From NCBI GenBank assembly GCA_023246325.1, contig JAHFIO010000058.1, positions 1 to 6,050 on the forward strand: 6,050 bases of DNA, read 5' to 3'. The DNA comes from Candidatus Uhrbacteria bacterium. GTDB lineage: Bacteria; Patescibacteriota; Patescibacteriia; 2-12-FULL-60-25. The notes below the pieces were generated by a model that did no database searches, was not told the DNA's origin, and saw only the letters and a program-made list of their open reading frames with translations. This document shows, piece by piece, positions 1-5,124 of the stretch (position 1 is the stretch's first letter; each line of letters opens with the position of its first letter). A program made the translations under genes and the position numbers.

Positions 1-512
1 CAGGTAGAAGTATGATAGAATCTATGACTATGGTTTTTGTCTCTCTCGTTCTTATACAATTTTTTAAAGCTTATAATTTTCGTTCTGATCATTTCTCTAT
101 TTTTAGAAAACCATTTGCAAATAAGTGGTTGAATATAGCTATAATATGGGAACTAATACTTTTACTGCTCGTACTTTATGTACCCGTCTTACAAATTCCA
201 TTTAAAACGATGAATGTATCAATTATTGATTGGATTATTATCGTCATTTCGGCTATGACAATAATTCCAATATTAGAAAGTACAAAATGGGTTTTAAGAA
301 ATATGTCTTATCTTAAAGAATTGACATGTACACATGCAGGATGTTGGACATGGCTTAAAAAAGTCATAGGAATTTTTTTGCTACTTGTTGGAATTATTGC
401 ACTAGTAACACCATTAACTCCAGGATCATGGCTTATTTTTGTCGGATTAGAATTAATTGGGTTTCGGTTATTATTTGTAGATAAAATAAAAGCTTATTTT
501 CAAAAAAAATAA
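1..512 (+). CDS. C-terminal end of a cation-transporting P-type ATPase, fused to a PGPGW-like membrane hairpin (5' partial)
   Basis: The frame is open to the left window edge, so the gene probably starts outside. An ATG at 12 is preceded by a weak AGG, but the protein there begins in the middle of a known domain. Residues after that ATG match the last three helices of calcium/cation P-type ATPases. M8 has the pattern TMVF-SLVLIQFF-A-N-RS, then comes an NKWL segment leading into M9 (ILLLLVLYVPVLQ). M10 starts at IDWIIIVISA and ends in an ESTKW stretch, where family members normally end near E-KL. These helices help form the ion path in the inner membrane. Here the frame runs on for about 65 residues: a basic linker with two cysteines, then a hairpin, GIFLLLVGIIALVTPLTPGSW followed by a GLELIGFR-like turn, resembling the stand-alone PGPGW membrane family. 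The ATPase end is well supported by pattern; the fused hairpin identity is moderate. Ion specificity cannot be read because the catalytic part is outside. Confidence 0.8.
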   Translation, partial: GRSMIESMTMVFVSLVLIQFFKAYNFRSDHFSIFRKPFANKWLNIAIIWELILLLLVLYVPVLQIPFKTMNVSIIDWIIIVISAMTIIPILESTKWVLRNMSYLKELTCTHAGCWTWLKKVIGIFLLLVGIIALVTPLTPGSWLIFVGLELIGFRLLFVDKIKAYFQKK

Positions 513-526
513 AATACTTTTTAATC

Positions 527-555
527 TTGACAAAATACAAAAAAGAACGTAGTGT
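527..555 (+). promoter_or_regulatory. Promoter of the lipoprotein unit
   Basis: TTGACA at 527-532, a 17-base spacer and TAGTGT at 550-555. The -10 box is poor against TATAAT but fits the [CT]A-N3-T pattern shared by the other promoters in this window. The predicted start is near 562, giving a leader of about 26 bases with GGAGG just before the ATG at 588. Confidence 0.6.
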
Positions 556-575
556 GATATCTACGTTCTTTTAAA
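541..575 (+). terminator. Perfect hairpin after the ATPase gene, overlapping the next promoter
   Basis: Twelve-base perfect arms (541-552 and 561-572) with an 8-base loop, ending in TTTT. The T-tract is short and is followed by AAAA, so termination may be weak or work in both directions. The left arm overlaps the -10 box of the lipoprotein promoter. The predicted start of transcription (about 562) lies in the right arm, so the hairpin can form only in readthrough RNA from the ATPase gene and not in the lipoprotein mRNA. Confidence 0.7.
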
Positions 576-587
576 ATGGAGGCAAAC

Positions 588-1400
588 ATGAAAATCGTTT
601 ACGCACTCACGACTACTCTTCTGCTTGCAGGATGTAAAGCTGATACGCATCCTGCTGAAAAAAGTGTGGAGGTATATCCTATCAAACATTTGACGGATGT
701 TGAAAAATGCTTAGCTTCAAATCCAACAACAGTTGAATATGAGCCTGAGATTCATAGAGTACCACTTGAGTCTGAAGTGTTCACAAATACAGATCAAGAT
801 TTACTTTCATTTGAAATAACATCTGCATATGCTGATGAATATACATCCATCAAACAAATGAGTTTTTTAATTCAGGGTGCGTATGCCTTAGATATTTCGC
901 ATATACGTCTAAGAAAAAGTAATGGTGATATGAGCGATACAGAAGTGAGCATTGTAGAACCTCGTTTGGGCATTGATCTTATGCATGGACTACTTCCACG
1001 TGTGTTGTCTGCAGTCATTGTGGTTTCCTTTAAACAAGGGATTGCAGATACATTTGTGAATTCGAATGTTCAGTATACACTTCATGCGGATATACAAAAT
1101 GCTGTTTCTCAGTCACATATAAGAACATGGATATATAGAAGTAATGCAACATATTTTGAAACGGGGTATGTGGTAAACAATCATTTAGAAAAAGATTGGT
1201 TGCCGAATGATCAACTTTTTCATGTTATGGTGCCAGGTAAATTTCAAAATACGTATGCGTTTGGTGTTTTTGTATGGGCACGGTATCCATATATTCCACA
1301 TAGTCCAAATATATTTATGTATAATGGTGCTTGTGACTGGCACAATGATTTGAAGCAAGATTATTCATTTTTAGTTAATCAGCATTTGGTGGCTGAATAA
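588..1400 (+). CDS. Predicted secreted lipoprotein, unrecognised, with a Parcubacteria-style C-terminal motif
   Basis: 270 residues. The start at 588 is preferred over the in-frame ATG at 576 because GGAGG (578-582) sits at the right distance from 588 and overlaps the upstream ATG. The first 16 residues are a classic lipoprotein signal peptide: MK, a hydrophobic core, then lipobox L-A-G-C. Cys16 would be lipidated and anchored to the outer face of the membrane, and the next residue is Lys, not Asp. The rest is a soluble domain rich in beta-type alternation. It has an ITSAYADEYTSIKQMSFLIQG segment and, near the C-terminus, a pattern NGACDWHNDL. This last piece resembles the tail of many Parcubacteria surface proteins (a serine/asparagine-rich stretch followed by DW-N-Y), which is a recollection from the family and not a search result. 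The stop codon directly abuts the ATG of the next small gene, so the two are probably co-translated. Function unknown. Confidence 0.8.
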   Translation: MKIVYALTTTLLLAGCKADTHPAEKSVEVYPIKHLTDVEKCLASNPTTVEYEPEIHRVPLESEVFTNTDQDLLSFEITSAYADEYTSIKQMSFLIQGAYALDISHIRLRKSNGDMSDTEVSIVEPRLGIDLMHGLLPRVLSAVIVVSFKQGIADTFVNSNVQYTLHADIQNAVSQSHIRTWIYRSNATYFETGYVVNNHLEKDWLPNDQLFHVMVPGKFQNTYAFGVFVWARYPYIPHSPNIFMYNGACDWHNDLKQDYSFLVNQHLVAE

Positions 1401-1508
1401 ATGAAATTAACCATATTTCAACAAATTTGTTTTCATCTAGTATTTTTCATTATTACACTCAGTGCGTTCACGTTCGGTATTTCACAGGCAATAAAACATC
1501 TCAATTAA
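1401..1508 (+). CDS. Small membrane peptide, 35 residues
   Basis: ATG directly follows the TAA of the lipoprotein gene with no gap, an arrangement typical of translational coupling. There is no clear Shine-Dalgarno of its own. The peptide has a short N-terminal KLTIFQQ stretch, one hydrophobic helix (about residues 9-28, including LVFFIITLSAF) and a basic tail AIKHLN. It ends just before the unit's terminator, which supports it as the last gene of a two-gene unit. It could be noise, but the exact abutment, the single clean membrane helix and the absence of anything else between 1400 and the terminator argue for a real gene. Confidence 0.5.
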   Translation: MKLTIFQQICFHLVFFIITLSAFTFGISQAIKHLN

Positions 1509-1509
1509 T

Positions 1510-1534
1510 ACCCCTATGTTCCAAGGGGTTTTTT
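1510..1534 (+). terminator. Intrinsic terminator of the lipoprotein unit
   Basis: Six-base arms ACCCCT (1510-1515) and AGGGGT (1524-1529), an 8-base loop, then a run of T. The -35 box of the next unit starts 11 bases further on. Confidence 0.85.
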
Positions 1535-1545
1535 ATTTTTACGTA

Positions 1546-1574
1546 TTGACTTTTATTTCTGAATCCTGCAGGAT
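1546..1574 (+). promoter_or_regulatory. Promoter of the 1601-2148 unit, with 12-base palindrome over the -10
   Basis: TTGACT at 1546-1551, 17-base spacer, CAGGAT at 1569-1574. The -10 lies in the right half of a perfect palindrome ATCCTGCAGGAT (1563-1574), identical to the one at 5084-5095. The predicted start is G1581, where the leader begins GTTCATTACA, followed by AAAGGA and the ATG at 1601. Confidence 0.7.
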
Positions 1575-1600
1575 GTGGTTGTTCATTACAAAGGATATAC

Positions 1601-1825
1601 ATGAAAACATATATGTGGCCAACAACGTTTTGTGGATTATGTATAGTATTTTTGTACATTCTGTATCAGTATGGATGTCCATGGTGGGTTCTATTCATTA
1701 TTTTTTGTTTGCCATTCATCACGATCTTGGTTTTCTTTCTATTGTTAGTAGCGGTAGGAATTATCGACTATATAAAAATGGGTAGACAAATCAGAGCACG
1801 AAAAGAAGGGAAAGAGAAAAAATGA
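1601..1825 (+). CDS. Small two-helix membrane protein, 74 residues
   Basis: The start follows AAAGGATATAC, with a leader of about 20 bases. Two hydrophobic segments are visible, about residues 8-23 (FCGLCIVFLYILYQYG) and 27-55 (CPWWVLFIIF onward, rich in F, I, L and V). They are joined by a short turn and followed by a strongly basic tail (MGRQIRARKEGKEKK), which by the positive-inside rule should lie in the cytoplasm. The last codons overlap the ATG of the next gene by four bases (ATGA), so both are made from one mRNA and probably coupled. No family is recognised. The tight pairing with an FGC-family protein suggests a shared task at the membrane, but nothing in the sequence shows which. A longer overlapping frame starting at 1516 begins inside the terminator and is not a gene. 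Confidence 0.75.
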   Translation: MKTYMWPTTFCGLCIVFLYILYQYGCPWWVLFIIFCLPFITILVFFLLLVAVGIIDYIKMGRQIRARKEGKEKK

Positions 1826-2148
1826 AACAGGAATCATTGCACTATCTTCGCGATTGTTTCAAAATCACATTTCGTAATCGCGCGGGAAAAATTTATAATG
1901 TGAATGAAATAGTTGCGCTCATTGCAGTTGTGTGTACAGTCGATAAAAAAGATAAAACTGTTCTCAGTTTTGGGTGTTCACTTGGTGAAGAAGCATTGCT
2001 TGTATACTTTTCATCCATAAATGAATGGCCTGATATTATCGTACTAAACCAATCTCTTGTTGATTTTCCTATGTTATATAATGGGGTGAAAGTATATTAT
2101 AAACGCGATAGACGAGTTACGCGACATATTCCAGATCCACATACGTGA
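1822..2148 (+). CDS. FGC-motif family protein, copy A
   Basis: 108 residues, no signal peptide or membrane helix, so probably cytoplasmic. The start overlaps the upstream gene's TGA, and GAAGGGAAAGAG lies just before it. This is the first of four related proteins in the window. Shared landmarks are a Gly near residue 22 after a basic stretch (RAGKI), FGC at 50-52, EALLVYF at 57-63, DFP at 81-83 and VYY at 91-93, followed by a charged tail. The pattern hydrophobic strand, about 20 variable residues, FP, then G/V-x-V-Y-Y suggests a small alpha/beta domain whose single shared Cys may matter structurally or catalytically. I do not recognise the family. It differs from the other copies in being the second gene of a unit and in lacking Pro after FGC. 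Function unknown. Confidence 0.8.
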   Translation: MKQESLHYLRDCFKITFRNRAGKIYNVNEIVALIAVVCTVDKKDKTVLSFGCSLGEEALLVYFSSINEWPDIIVLNQSLVDFPMLYNGVKVYYKRDRRVTRHIPDPHT

Positions 2149-2155
2149 AATTTCT

Positions 2156-2181
2156 AAACTGAGGTGTACTCAGTTTTTTTT
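2156..2181 (+). terminator. Intrinsic terminator of the 1601-2148 unit
   Basis: Eight-base perfect arms AAACTGAG (2156-2163) and CTCAGTTT (2169-2176), loop GTGTA, then a run of eight T from 2174. Confidence 0.9.
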
Positions 2182-2193
2182 ATCGGCAGGATA

Positions 2194-2222
2194 TTGACAC
2201 TTCATATTATATCTTGCAATAT
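2194..2222 (+). promoter_or_regulatory. Promoter of the 2253-2903 unit
   Basis: TTGACA at 2194-2199, 17-base spacer, CAATAT at 2217-2222. The predicted start is G2229 of GTTCTTTCACA, the same register as the other units. The spacer end ATCTTGCA matches that of the promoter at 4299. Confidence 0.75.
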
Positions 2223-2252
2223 AGAACTGTTCTTTCACAAACGAGGTTATAC

Positions 2253-2627
2253 ATGTCACAAATATGGCACGAATATGAAACGGGATTGTGGGTTGCTTTT
2301 TCTTTTCCTTGCGAAGAAATTTACGGCGCGCGGTGGAATGCACTAAAATGCAAATGTAAAACACCGAATCATGGTCATTTGCAATTCGCGACTGATGATG
2401 ATGGTTGGGCATGGATTCATTTTCCAGTGGAATCACTGGAGGGATTAACAAAAGTTATTGATGCACTTGCGCTCAAAGGGAAAGATTATGAAAAAGGCGG
2501 AGCGTATATTTTGGCACAGCCCGAAGTACTCATCCTGCCGAAAGAAATGACGGCAAAAGAAAAAGCAATTATCGTTGATGATGTGCGATTTCAAGATTTG
2601 TTAAAACATGTGTATGCATCACCTTAA
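2253..2627 (+). CDS. Unrecognised soluble protein, 124 residues
   Basis: The start at ATG 2253 is chosen because ACGAGG sits 6-11 bases upstream and the leader follows the array pattern. A frame extension to TTG 2214 would lie inside the promoter. There is no signal peptide or membrane helix. The N-terminal half is rich in aromatic residues and has three cysteines (FPCEE, then KCKCKT), with a nearby His in NHGH, so metal binding is possible but unproven. The middle reads like beta strands (HLQFATDDDGWAWIHFPVE), then a helix (SLEGLTKVIDALALKG). A charged helix follows (KEMTAKEKAIIVDDVRFQDL). It is the first gene of a two-gene unit, 12 bases from the next ATG. No known family is recognised. The base composition looks a little richer in G and C than the neighbours, by eye only. 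Confidence 0.75.
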   Translation: MSQIWHEYETGLWVAFSFPCEEIYGARWNALKCKCKTPNHGHLQFATDDDGWAWIHFPVESLEGLTKVIDALALKGKDYEKGGAYILAQPEVLILPKEMTAKEKAIIVDDVRFQDLLKHVYASP

Positions 2628-2639
2628 AGAGAGGTAAAA

Positions 2640-2903
2640 ATGAAATACACCATACAGTCACTCATAAAAGCTTGGAAAAATGAGCCGAAATCTGGTGATG
2701 AACATGCAGATTTTATGGCTATCACGGACCCATATATTCTCGCGGGTGCTGTATTATCTGCGAATCCGAATGAGTATGTACACGCTCTAGTCACTATGCG
2801 ATATGTTGTGAATGTCGCAAATGTGAATCGCAAAAATGCACAGTATAAACTGTGTAAAGATGCGCTCGCGATTTTAGAACCACTTTTTATTACTCCTAAT
2901 TAA
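2640..2903 (+). CDS. Unrecognised small alpha-helical protein, 87 residues
   Basis: AGAGAGG lies just upstream of the ATG, and the gene follows the previous stop by 12 bases, so the two are co-transcribed. The sequence suggests a bundle of three or four helices: TIQSLIKAWKN, a loop GDEHADFMAITDP, YILAGAVLSANP, then EYVHALVTMRYVVNVANVNRK and YKLCKDALAILEPLF. There is no membrane segment or signal peptide. The stop codon TAA is the first part of the terminator stem. It carries a single Cys near the end and no catalytic motif that I can name. It may partner the 2253 protein, which is inferred only from the shared mRNA. Confidence 0.75.
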   Translation: MKYTIQSLIKAWKNEPKSGDEHADFMAITDPYILAGAVLSANPNEYVHALVTMRYVVNVANVNRKNAQYKLCKDALAILEPLFITPN

Positions 2904-2924
2904 CTAGCACTTGCTAGTTTTTTT
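2902..2924 (+). terminator. Intrinsic terminator overlapping the stop codon
   Basis: Seven-base arms AACTAGC (2902-2908) and GCTAGTT (2913-2919) with loop ACTT, then seven T. The left arm begins inside the TAA stop of the gene it ends. Confidence 0.9.
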
Positions 2925-2935
2925 ATTTTTTAATA

Positions 2936-2964
2936 TTGACGACCGCATATAGAACAGGTAGGCT
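2936..2964 (+). promoter_or_regulatory. Promoter of the 2994-3395 gene
   Basis: TTGACG at 2936-2941, 17-base spacer, TAGGCT at 2959-2964. The predicted start is near 2971. The leader is less like the array consensus at its 5' end (ACGCTCCTTACAGGAAGG) but keeps the TTACAGGA part. Confidence 0.65.
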
Positions 2965-2993
2965 TTGTGCACGCTCCTTACAGGAAGGTCCAA

Positions 2994-3395
2994 ATGAACA
3001 GAGAAGAATTACTAAAAAAATTGGTTCAAACACTGAAACAACTTGGACCAACGCACGAAGCCGTAGAAGTTTTTTATGAAACTTTTACGTATAGAGTGCG
3101 TATTGGTTCTCCGTACGAAGTTGATGAAAGTGTTTCATCCATCAAGGATGGATTGGCATTTGGCTTTGCTCGTTATTCGTCCAAACGAAAAGAACCGTTT
3201 GCACTTCAGCAGCGTAAACTTGTGCCACTTAATTTTTTTAAAAAAATGTGTAGATCGATCGTATCACTAGATGAATTCGCATATCGTCTATTAGAGCGTG
3301 AAGTGGGTAAGCAGGATATTGAAAAAATTCTTATTGGTTCATTTCATGCATATTCAGAAAATCGAGATAGTGGTTTAGGTGTCGGCCCCTGGTAA
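2994..3395 (+). CDS. Unrecognised soluble protein, 133 residues
   Basis: ATG 2994 is preferred because CAGGAAGGTCC lies just upstream. The in-frame GTG at 2967 is between the -10 box and the expected RNA start. The N-terminus is a charged helix (REELLKKLVQTLKQLG). A strand-like middle follows (AVEVFYETFTYRVRIG), then SSIKDGLAFGFARYSSKRKE, a basic patch with FFKKMCRSIV, and a helical piece SLDEFAYRLLEREVGKQD. The tail is glycine-rich and ends in GVGPW. No signal peptide or membrane helix is present. It is the only gene of its unit. I recognise no family and see no catalytic signature. The many basic residues (about one in six) would allow nucleic-acid binding, which is only a guess. Confidence 0.75.
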   Translation: MNREELLKKLVQTLKQLGPTHEAVEVFYETFTYRVRIGSPYEVDESVSSIKDGLAFGFARYSSKRKEPFALQQRKLVPLNFFKKMCRSIVSLDEFAYRLLEREVGKQDIEKILIGSFHAYSENRDSGLGVGPW

Positions 3396-3400
3396 CAATG

Positions 3401-3426
3401 AAACTTACTCATGAGTAAGTTTTTTT
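3401..3426 (+). terminator. Intrinsic terminator after the 2994 gene
   Basis: Nine-base perfect arms AAACTTACT (3401-3409) and AGTAAGTTT (3414-3422), loop CATG, T-run to 3426. The next -35 box begins three bases later. Confidence 0.9.
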
Positions 3427-3428
3427 AT

Positions 3429-3457
3429 TTGACATCCTGTCTAAAAAACGGCAGTAT
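3429..3457 (+). promoter_or_regulatory. Promoter of FGC copy B
   Basis: TTGACA at 3429-3434, 17-base spacer, CAGTAT at 3452-3457. The predicted start is G3464, with leader GTTCTTTCACAGGAGG, the fullest version of the leader consensus. Confidence 0.75.
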
Positions 3458-3484
3458 ACAGTTGTTCTTTCACAGGAGGTTCTC

Positions 3485-3805
3485 ATGAACGCAAAAGAGA
3501 AAAAGAAATTCAAAGCAATTTGGAAAAAAAACTTTCACAATAAAGTGGGACTAATCGAATTGAGTGATGATGAGGCTGTAGTTTTATTAGATTATGGATT
3601 TTCTTCAGATCGTTCGAATACAGAAGAGTTCGGTTGTCCAAAAGATGAAGAAGCACTTCTCGTCCATTTTCTTGCTTTTGCAGATTGTCCAGCAACATTT
3701 ACAGTTAAAAAAGATATTCAAGTAGTGTTCCCCGTAGTATTTATGAATGTACCTATTTATTATTTGAGAGGTGAAATTGCAAAGCCATATAAGAAAAACG
3801 TTTAA
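3485..3805 (+). CDS. FGC-motif family protein, copy B
   Basis: 106 residues, with a perfect AGGAGG placed seven bases before the ATG. The N-terminus is strongly basic (KEKKKFKAIWKKNFHNK) and leads to the family's KVG at 20-22. It has FGCPK at 49-53, EALLVHF at 56-62, VFP at 81-83 and IYY at 91-93, then a basic tail. No membrane helix or signal peptide is present. It is alone in its unit. It shares the Pro after FGC with the broken copy D, and the DNA around that motif is nearly the same (TTCGGTTGTCC). The downstream terminators of B and D are also alike, so these two cassettes probably descend from one duplication. Function unknown. Confidence 0.8.
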   Translation: MNAKEKKKFKAIWKKNFHNKVGLIELSDDEAVVLLDYGFSSDRSNTEEFGCPKDEEALLVHFLAFADCPATFTVKKDIQVVFPVVFMNVPIYYLRGEIAKPYKKNV

Positions 3806-3827
3806 TCGAGCAATGACTCGGTTTTTT
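3804..3827 (+). terminator. Intrinsic terminator of FGC copy B
   Basis: Arms AATCGAG (3804-3810) and CTCGGTT (3817-3823) with one T-G wobble, loop CAATGA, then T-run. It starts within the TAA stop and is one base different in length from the hairpin at 5887-5903. Confidence 0.8.
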
Positions 3828-3831
3828 ATTA

Positions 3832-3860
3832 TTGACAGAAGATGCAAAATATGACAGGGT
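3832..3860 (+). promoter_or_regulatory. Promoter of the 3888-4276 unit
   Basis: TTGACA at 3832-3837, 17-base spacer, CAGGGT at 3855-3860. The predicted start is G3867, with leader GTTCATTCACAGGAGG. Confidence 0.75.
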
Positions 3861-3887
3861 AGCATAGTTCATTCACAGGAGGTCCAG

Positions 3888-4088
3888 ATGAATTTCGAAG
3901 AAAAGTTAAACTATGTTACTGATAACGTAAAAGGTATCGTTTCATATGCAATATTCTATTATGCATTTATGCATATTGCGCAAGGAATTGGTTTCATGAT
4001 GTGGTTCACATTTAAGCAACAATGCATTGTTGTATTATCAGTAGCAATAGGATTAGGTTTACTGAATACTATCAAATTCTTTTGGTAA
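3888..4088 (+). CDS. Small two-helix membrane protein, 66 residues
   Basis: CAGGAGG lies just upstream at normal spacing. After a polar start (NFEEKLNYVTDNVK) come two hydrophobic segments: about residues 16-40 (IVSYAIFYYAFMHIAQGIGF and following) and 46-60 (IVVLSVAIGLGLLN), ending in IKFFW. The first segment contains His and Gln, so it could pack against another protein or bind a ligand; this is speculation. It is the first gene of a unit that seems to continue with two very short frames before the terminator at 4275. No family is recognised. Confidence 0.7.
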   Translation: MNFEEKLNYVTDNVKGIVSYAIFYYAFMHIAQGIGFMMWFTFKQQCIVVLSVAIGLGLLNTIKFFW

Positions 4089-4097
4089 AATAGAAAG

Positions 4098-4157
4098 ATG
4101 AAAAAAGAAAAACTGCTTAAAATTGAGATGCAGGATAAGGATATTTGGAATTCATGA
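4098..4157 (+). CDS. Possible 19-residue leader-like peptide
   Basis: A short frame with a weak purine stretch (AGAAAG) before its ATG, coding for a charged peptide (KKEKLLKIEMQDKDIWNS). Its TGA overlaps the ATG of the next small gene (ATGA), which would let ribosomes re-initiate there. This overlap is the main reason to list it. It may instead be only a spacer, and the peptide itself has no recognisable feature. Confidence 0.3.
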   Translation: MKKEKLLKIEMQDKDIWNS

Positions 4158-4276
4158 AAAAATGGTTTTATGAATATCAACAATTTTTAGCTCCACTTGC
4201 ATTTGCCATCATATTAGTAATTGTTGAAATTCTTACACCATATATTCGAAATCTACTTCACATCACTCCCATCTAA
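4154..4276 (+). CDS. Small single-helix membrane peptide, 40 residues
   Basis: The peptide starts KKWFYEYQQ, has one clear hydrophobic helix (about residues 11-28, FLAPLAFAIILVIVEILT), and ends YIRNLLHITPI. There is no strong Shine-Dalgarno at ideal distance. AGGATAAGG lies 13-21 bases upstream, so coupling to the overlapping 19-residue frame is the likelier route. Its TAA is built into the left arm of the unit's terminator, exactly as in other genes of the array, which supports it as the real last gene. Function unknown. Confidence 0.5.
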   Translation: MKKWFYEYQQFLAPLAFAIILVIVEILTPYIRNLLHITPI

Positions 4277-4300
4277 TCAGCTTATAAGCTGATTTTTTTT
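4275..4300 (+). terminator. Intrinsic terminator sharing bases with the next -35 box
   Basis: Arms AATCAGCT (4275-4282) and AGCTGATT (4287-4294), loop TATA, T-run to 4300. The last two T are the first two bases of the next TTGACA. Confidence 0.9.
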
Positions 4301-4327
4301 GACATAAAGTTTTATATCTTGCATGAT
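4299..4327 (+). promoter_or_regulatory. Promoter of the 4358-5044 gene
   Basis: TTGACA at 4299-4304, 17-base spacer, CATGAT at 4322-4327. The sequence ATCTTGCATGAT (4316-4327) is a near-palindrome like those at 1563 and 5084. The predicted start is G4334. The leader differs from consensus (GTACCTTCC) but ends AAAAAGGAG. Confidence 0.7.
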
Positions 4328-4357
4328 GTAAAGGTACCTTCCAAAAAGGAGAATGAA

Positions 4358-5044
4358 ATGTCTCAACCAAAGTTTCCTTTTGAAATAAGAGATGTAGAAG
4401 TAATTGGATTTTGTCATGGAGTTCGACGGGGTTGTATAGGTATGGAGAATATTATTTTTAGACATATGCCATCTAATAGATGTCATATATGGAGTCCTAG
4501 CTTAGGAATTCTCGTAGGTGGCGGTGATACAACTTGGGATAACATGGTGCGTAAAGGTGAGCCTATTGTTACATTGCAATGCAGACCATACACTTTTTTA
4601 CATCATGGCATACTGATGTATGTTCATAAAGATTTCGTTCTCCCAAATATGGATTTTATTTCTTCAAATCCTGAATTATATTTCGATGACGATGCACGGG
4701 CGTATCTAGGATATATGCATATACAAAGACAAGATGGACTTCGATATGAATGGTCTATAAAAATATTAAAAATTATAGAACAGCGCTTTAAAGAAACTCC
4801 TGAAAGTATGTTGGCCTATGTAGATAGAGCCATTCTGTGTATGTATGGATTTGTAAAATATCCGCATAGAAGAATTTTTGTTGTGAATGCATGGGCATAT
4901 AGACTTGCATTATGTACATATCTTAAAAAAAATGAAATGAAGGAAGGAAGTATACGAGTCTTACAATATCTTTCGCCTCATGACATAGATCTCACTAAAG
5001 ACATTATTACAACATCTGAAGAAATTCTTAAACGTCATCGATGA
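4358..5044 (+). CDS. Unrecognised soluble protein, 228 residues
   Basis: The second ATG (4358) is in frame and correctly spaced from AAAAAGGAG. The ATG at 4353 is in another frame, and an in-frame TTG at 4319 is inside the promoter. There is no signal peptide or membrane helix. The N-terminal half is rich in Cys, His and Gly: IGFCHGVRRGCIGMENI near residues 16-32, SLGILVGGGDTTWDN near 48-62, and LQCRPYTFLHHG near 73-84. This could be a metal or nucleotide site, but the pattern matches nothing I can name. The C-terminal half is helical (SIKILKIIEQRFKE, AYVDRAILCMYGF, AWAYRLALCTYLKKNE, DIITTSEEILKRH). It is the largest protein of the array and the only one over 150 residues. It is the sole gene of its unit, and its last codons form the terminator stem. 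Confidence 0.8.
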   Translation: MSQPKFPFEIRDVEVIGFCHGVRRGCIGMENIIFRHMPSNRCHIWSPSLGILVGGGDTTWDNMVRKGEPIVTLQCRPYTFLHHGILMYVHKDFVLPNMDFISSNPELYFDDDARAYLGYMHIQRQDGLRYEWSIKILKIIEQRFKETPESMLAYVDRAILCMYGFVKYPHRRIFVVNAWAYRLALCTYLKKNEMKEGSIRVLQYLSPHDIDLTKDIITTSEEILKRHR

Positions 5045-5065
5045 AATTTCTCATCGATTTTTTTT
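5037..5065 (+). terminator. Intrinsic terminator overlapping the end of the 4358 gene
   Basis: Eight-base arms ATCGATGA (5037-5044) and TCATCGAT (5051-5058), loop AATTTC, then eight T. The left arm contains the final codons and the TGA stop. Confidence 0.9.
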
Positions 5066-5066
5066 A

Positions 5067-5095
5067 TTGACTTCAATATACGCATCCTGCAGGAT
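5067..5095 (+). promoter_or_regulatory. Promoter of FGC copy C, with 12-base palindrome over the -10
   Basis: TTGACT at 5067-5072, 17-base spacer, CAGGAT at 5090-5095. The perfect palindrome ATCCTGCAGGAT fills 5084-5095. The predicted start is G5102 of GTTCTATAAA. Confidence 0.75.
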
Positions 5096-5124
5096 GTAGA
5101 TGTTCTATAAAAAAGGAGTTCATA

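Noticed and set aside
541..590. Riboswitch or attenuator before the lipoprotein gene
   Set aside because: The only structure is the simple hairpin, and the predicted mRNA starts within its right arm, so no structured leader remains.
336..633. GCAGGAT at 336 and 627 as -10 boxes of internal promoters
   Set aside because: No TTGAC box lies 17 bases upstream of either. The site at 627 also encodes the lipobox and the one at 336 lies inside the ATPase tail, so they are counted only as copies of the over-represented word.
1516..1785. 89-residue frame overlapping the 1601 gene
   Set aside because: It begins inside the terminator and crosses the promoter. The 1601 frame has a correct leader and a 4-base overlap with the next gene.
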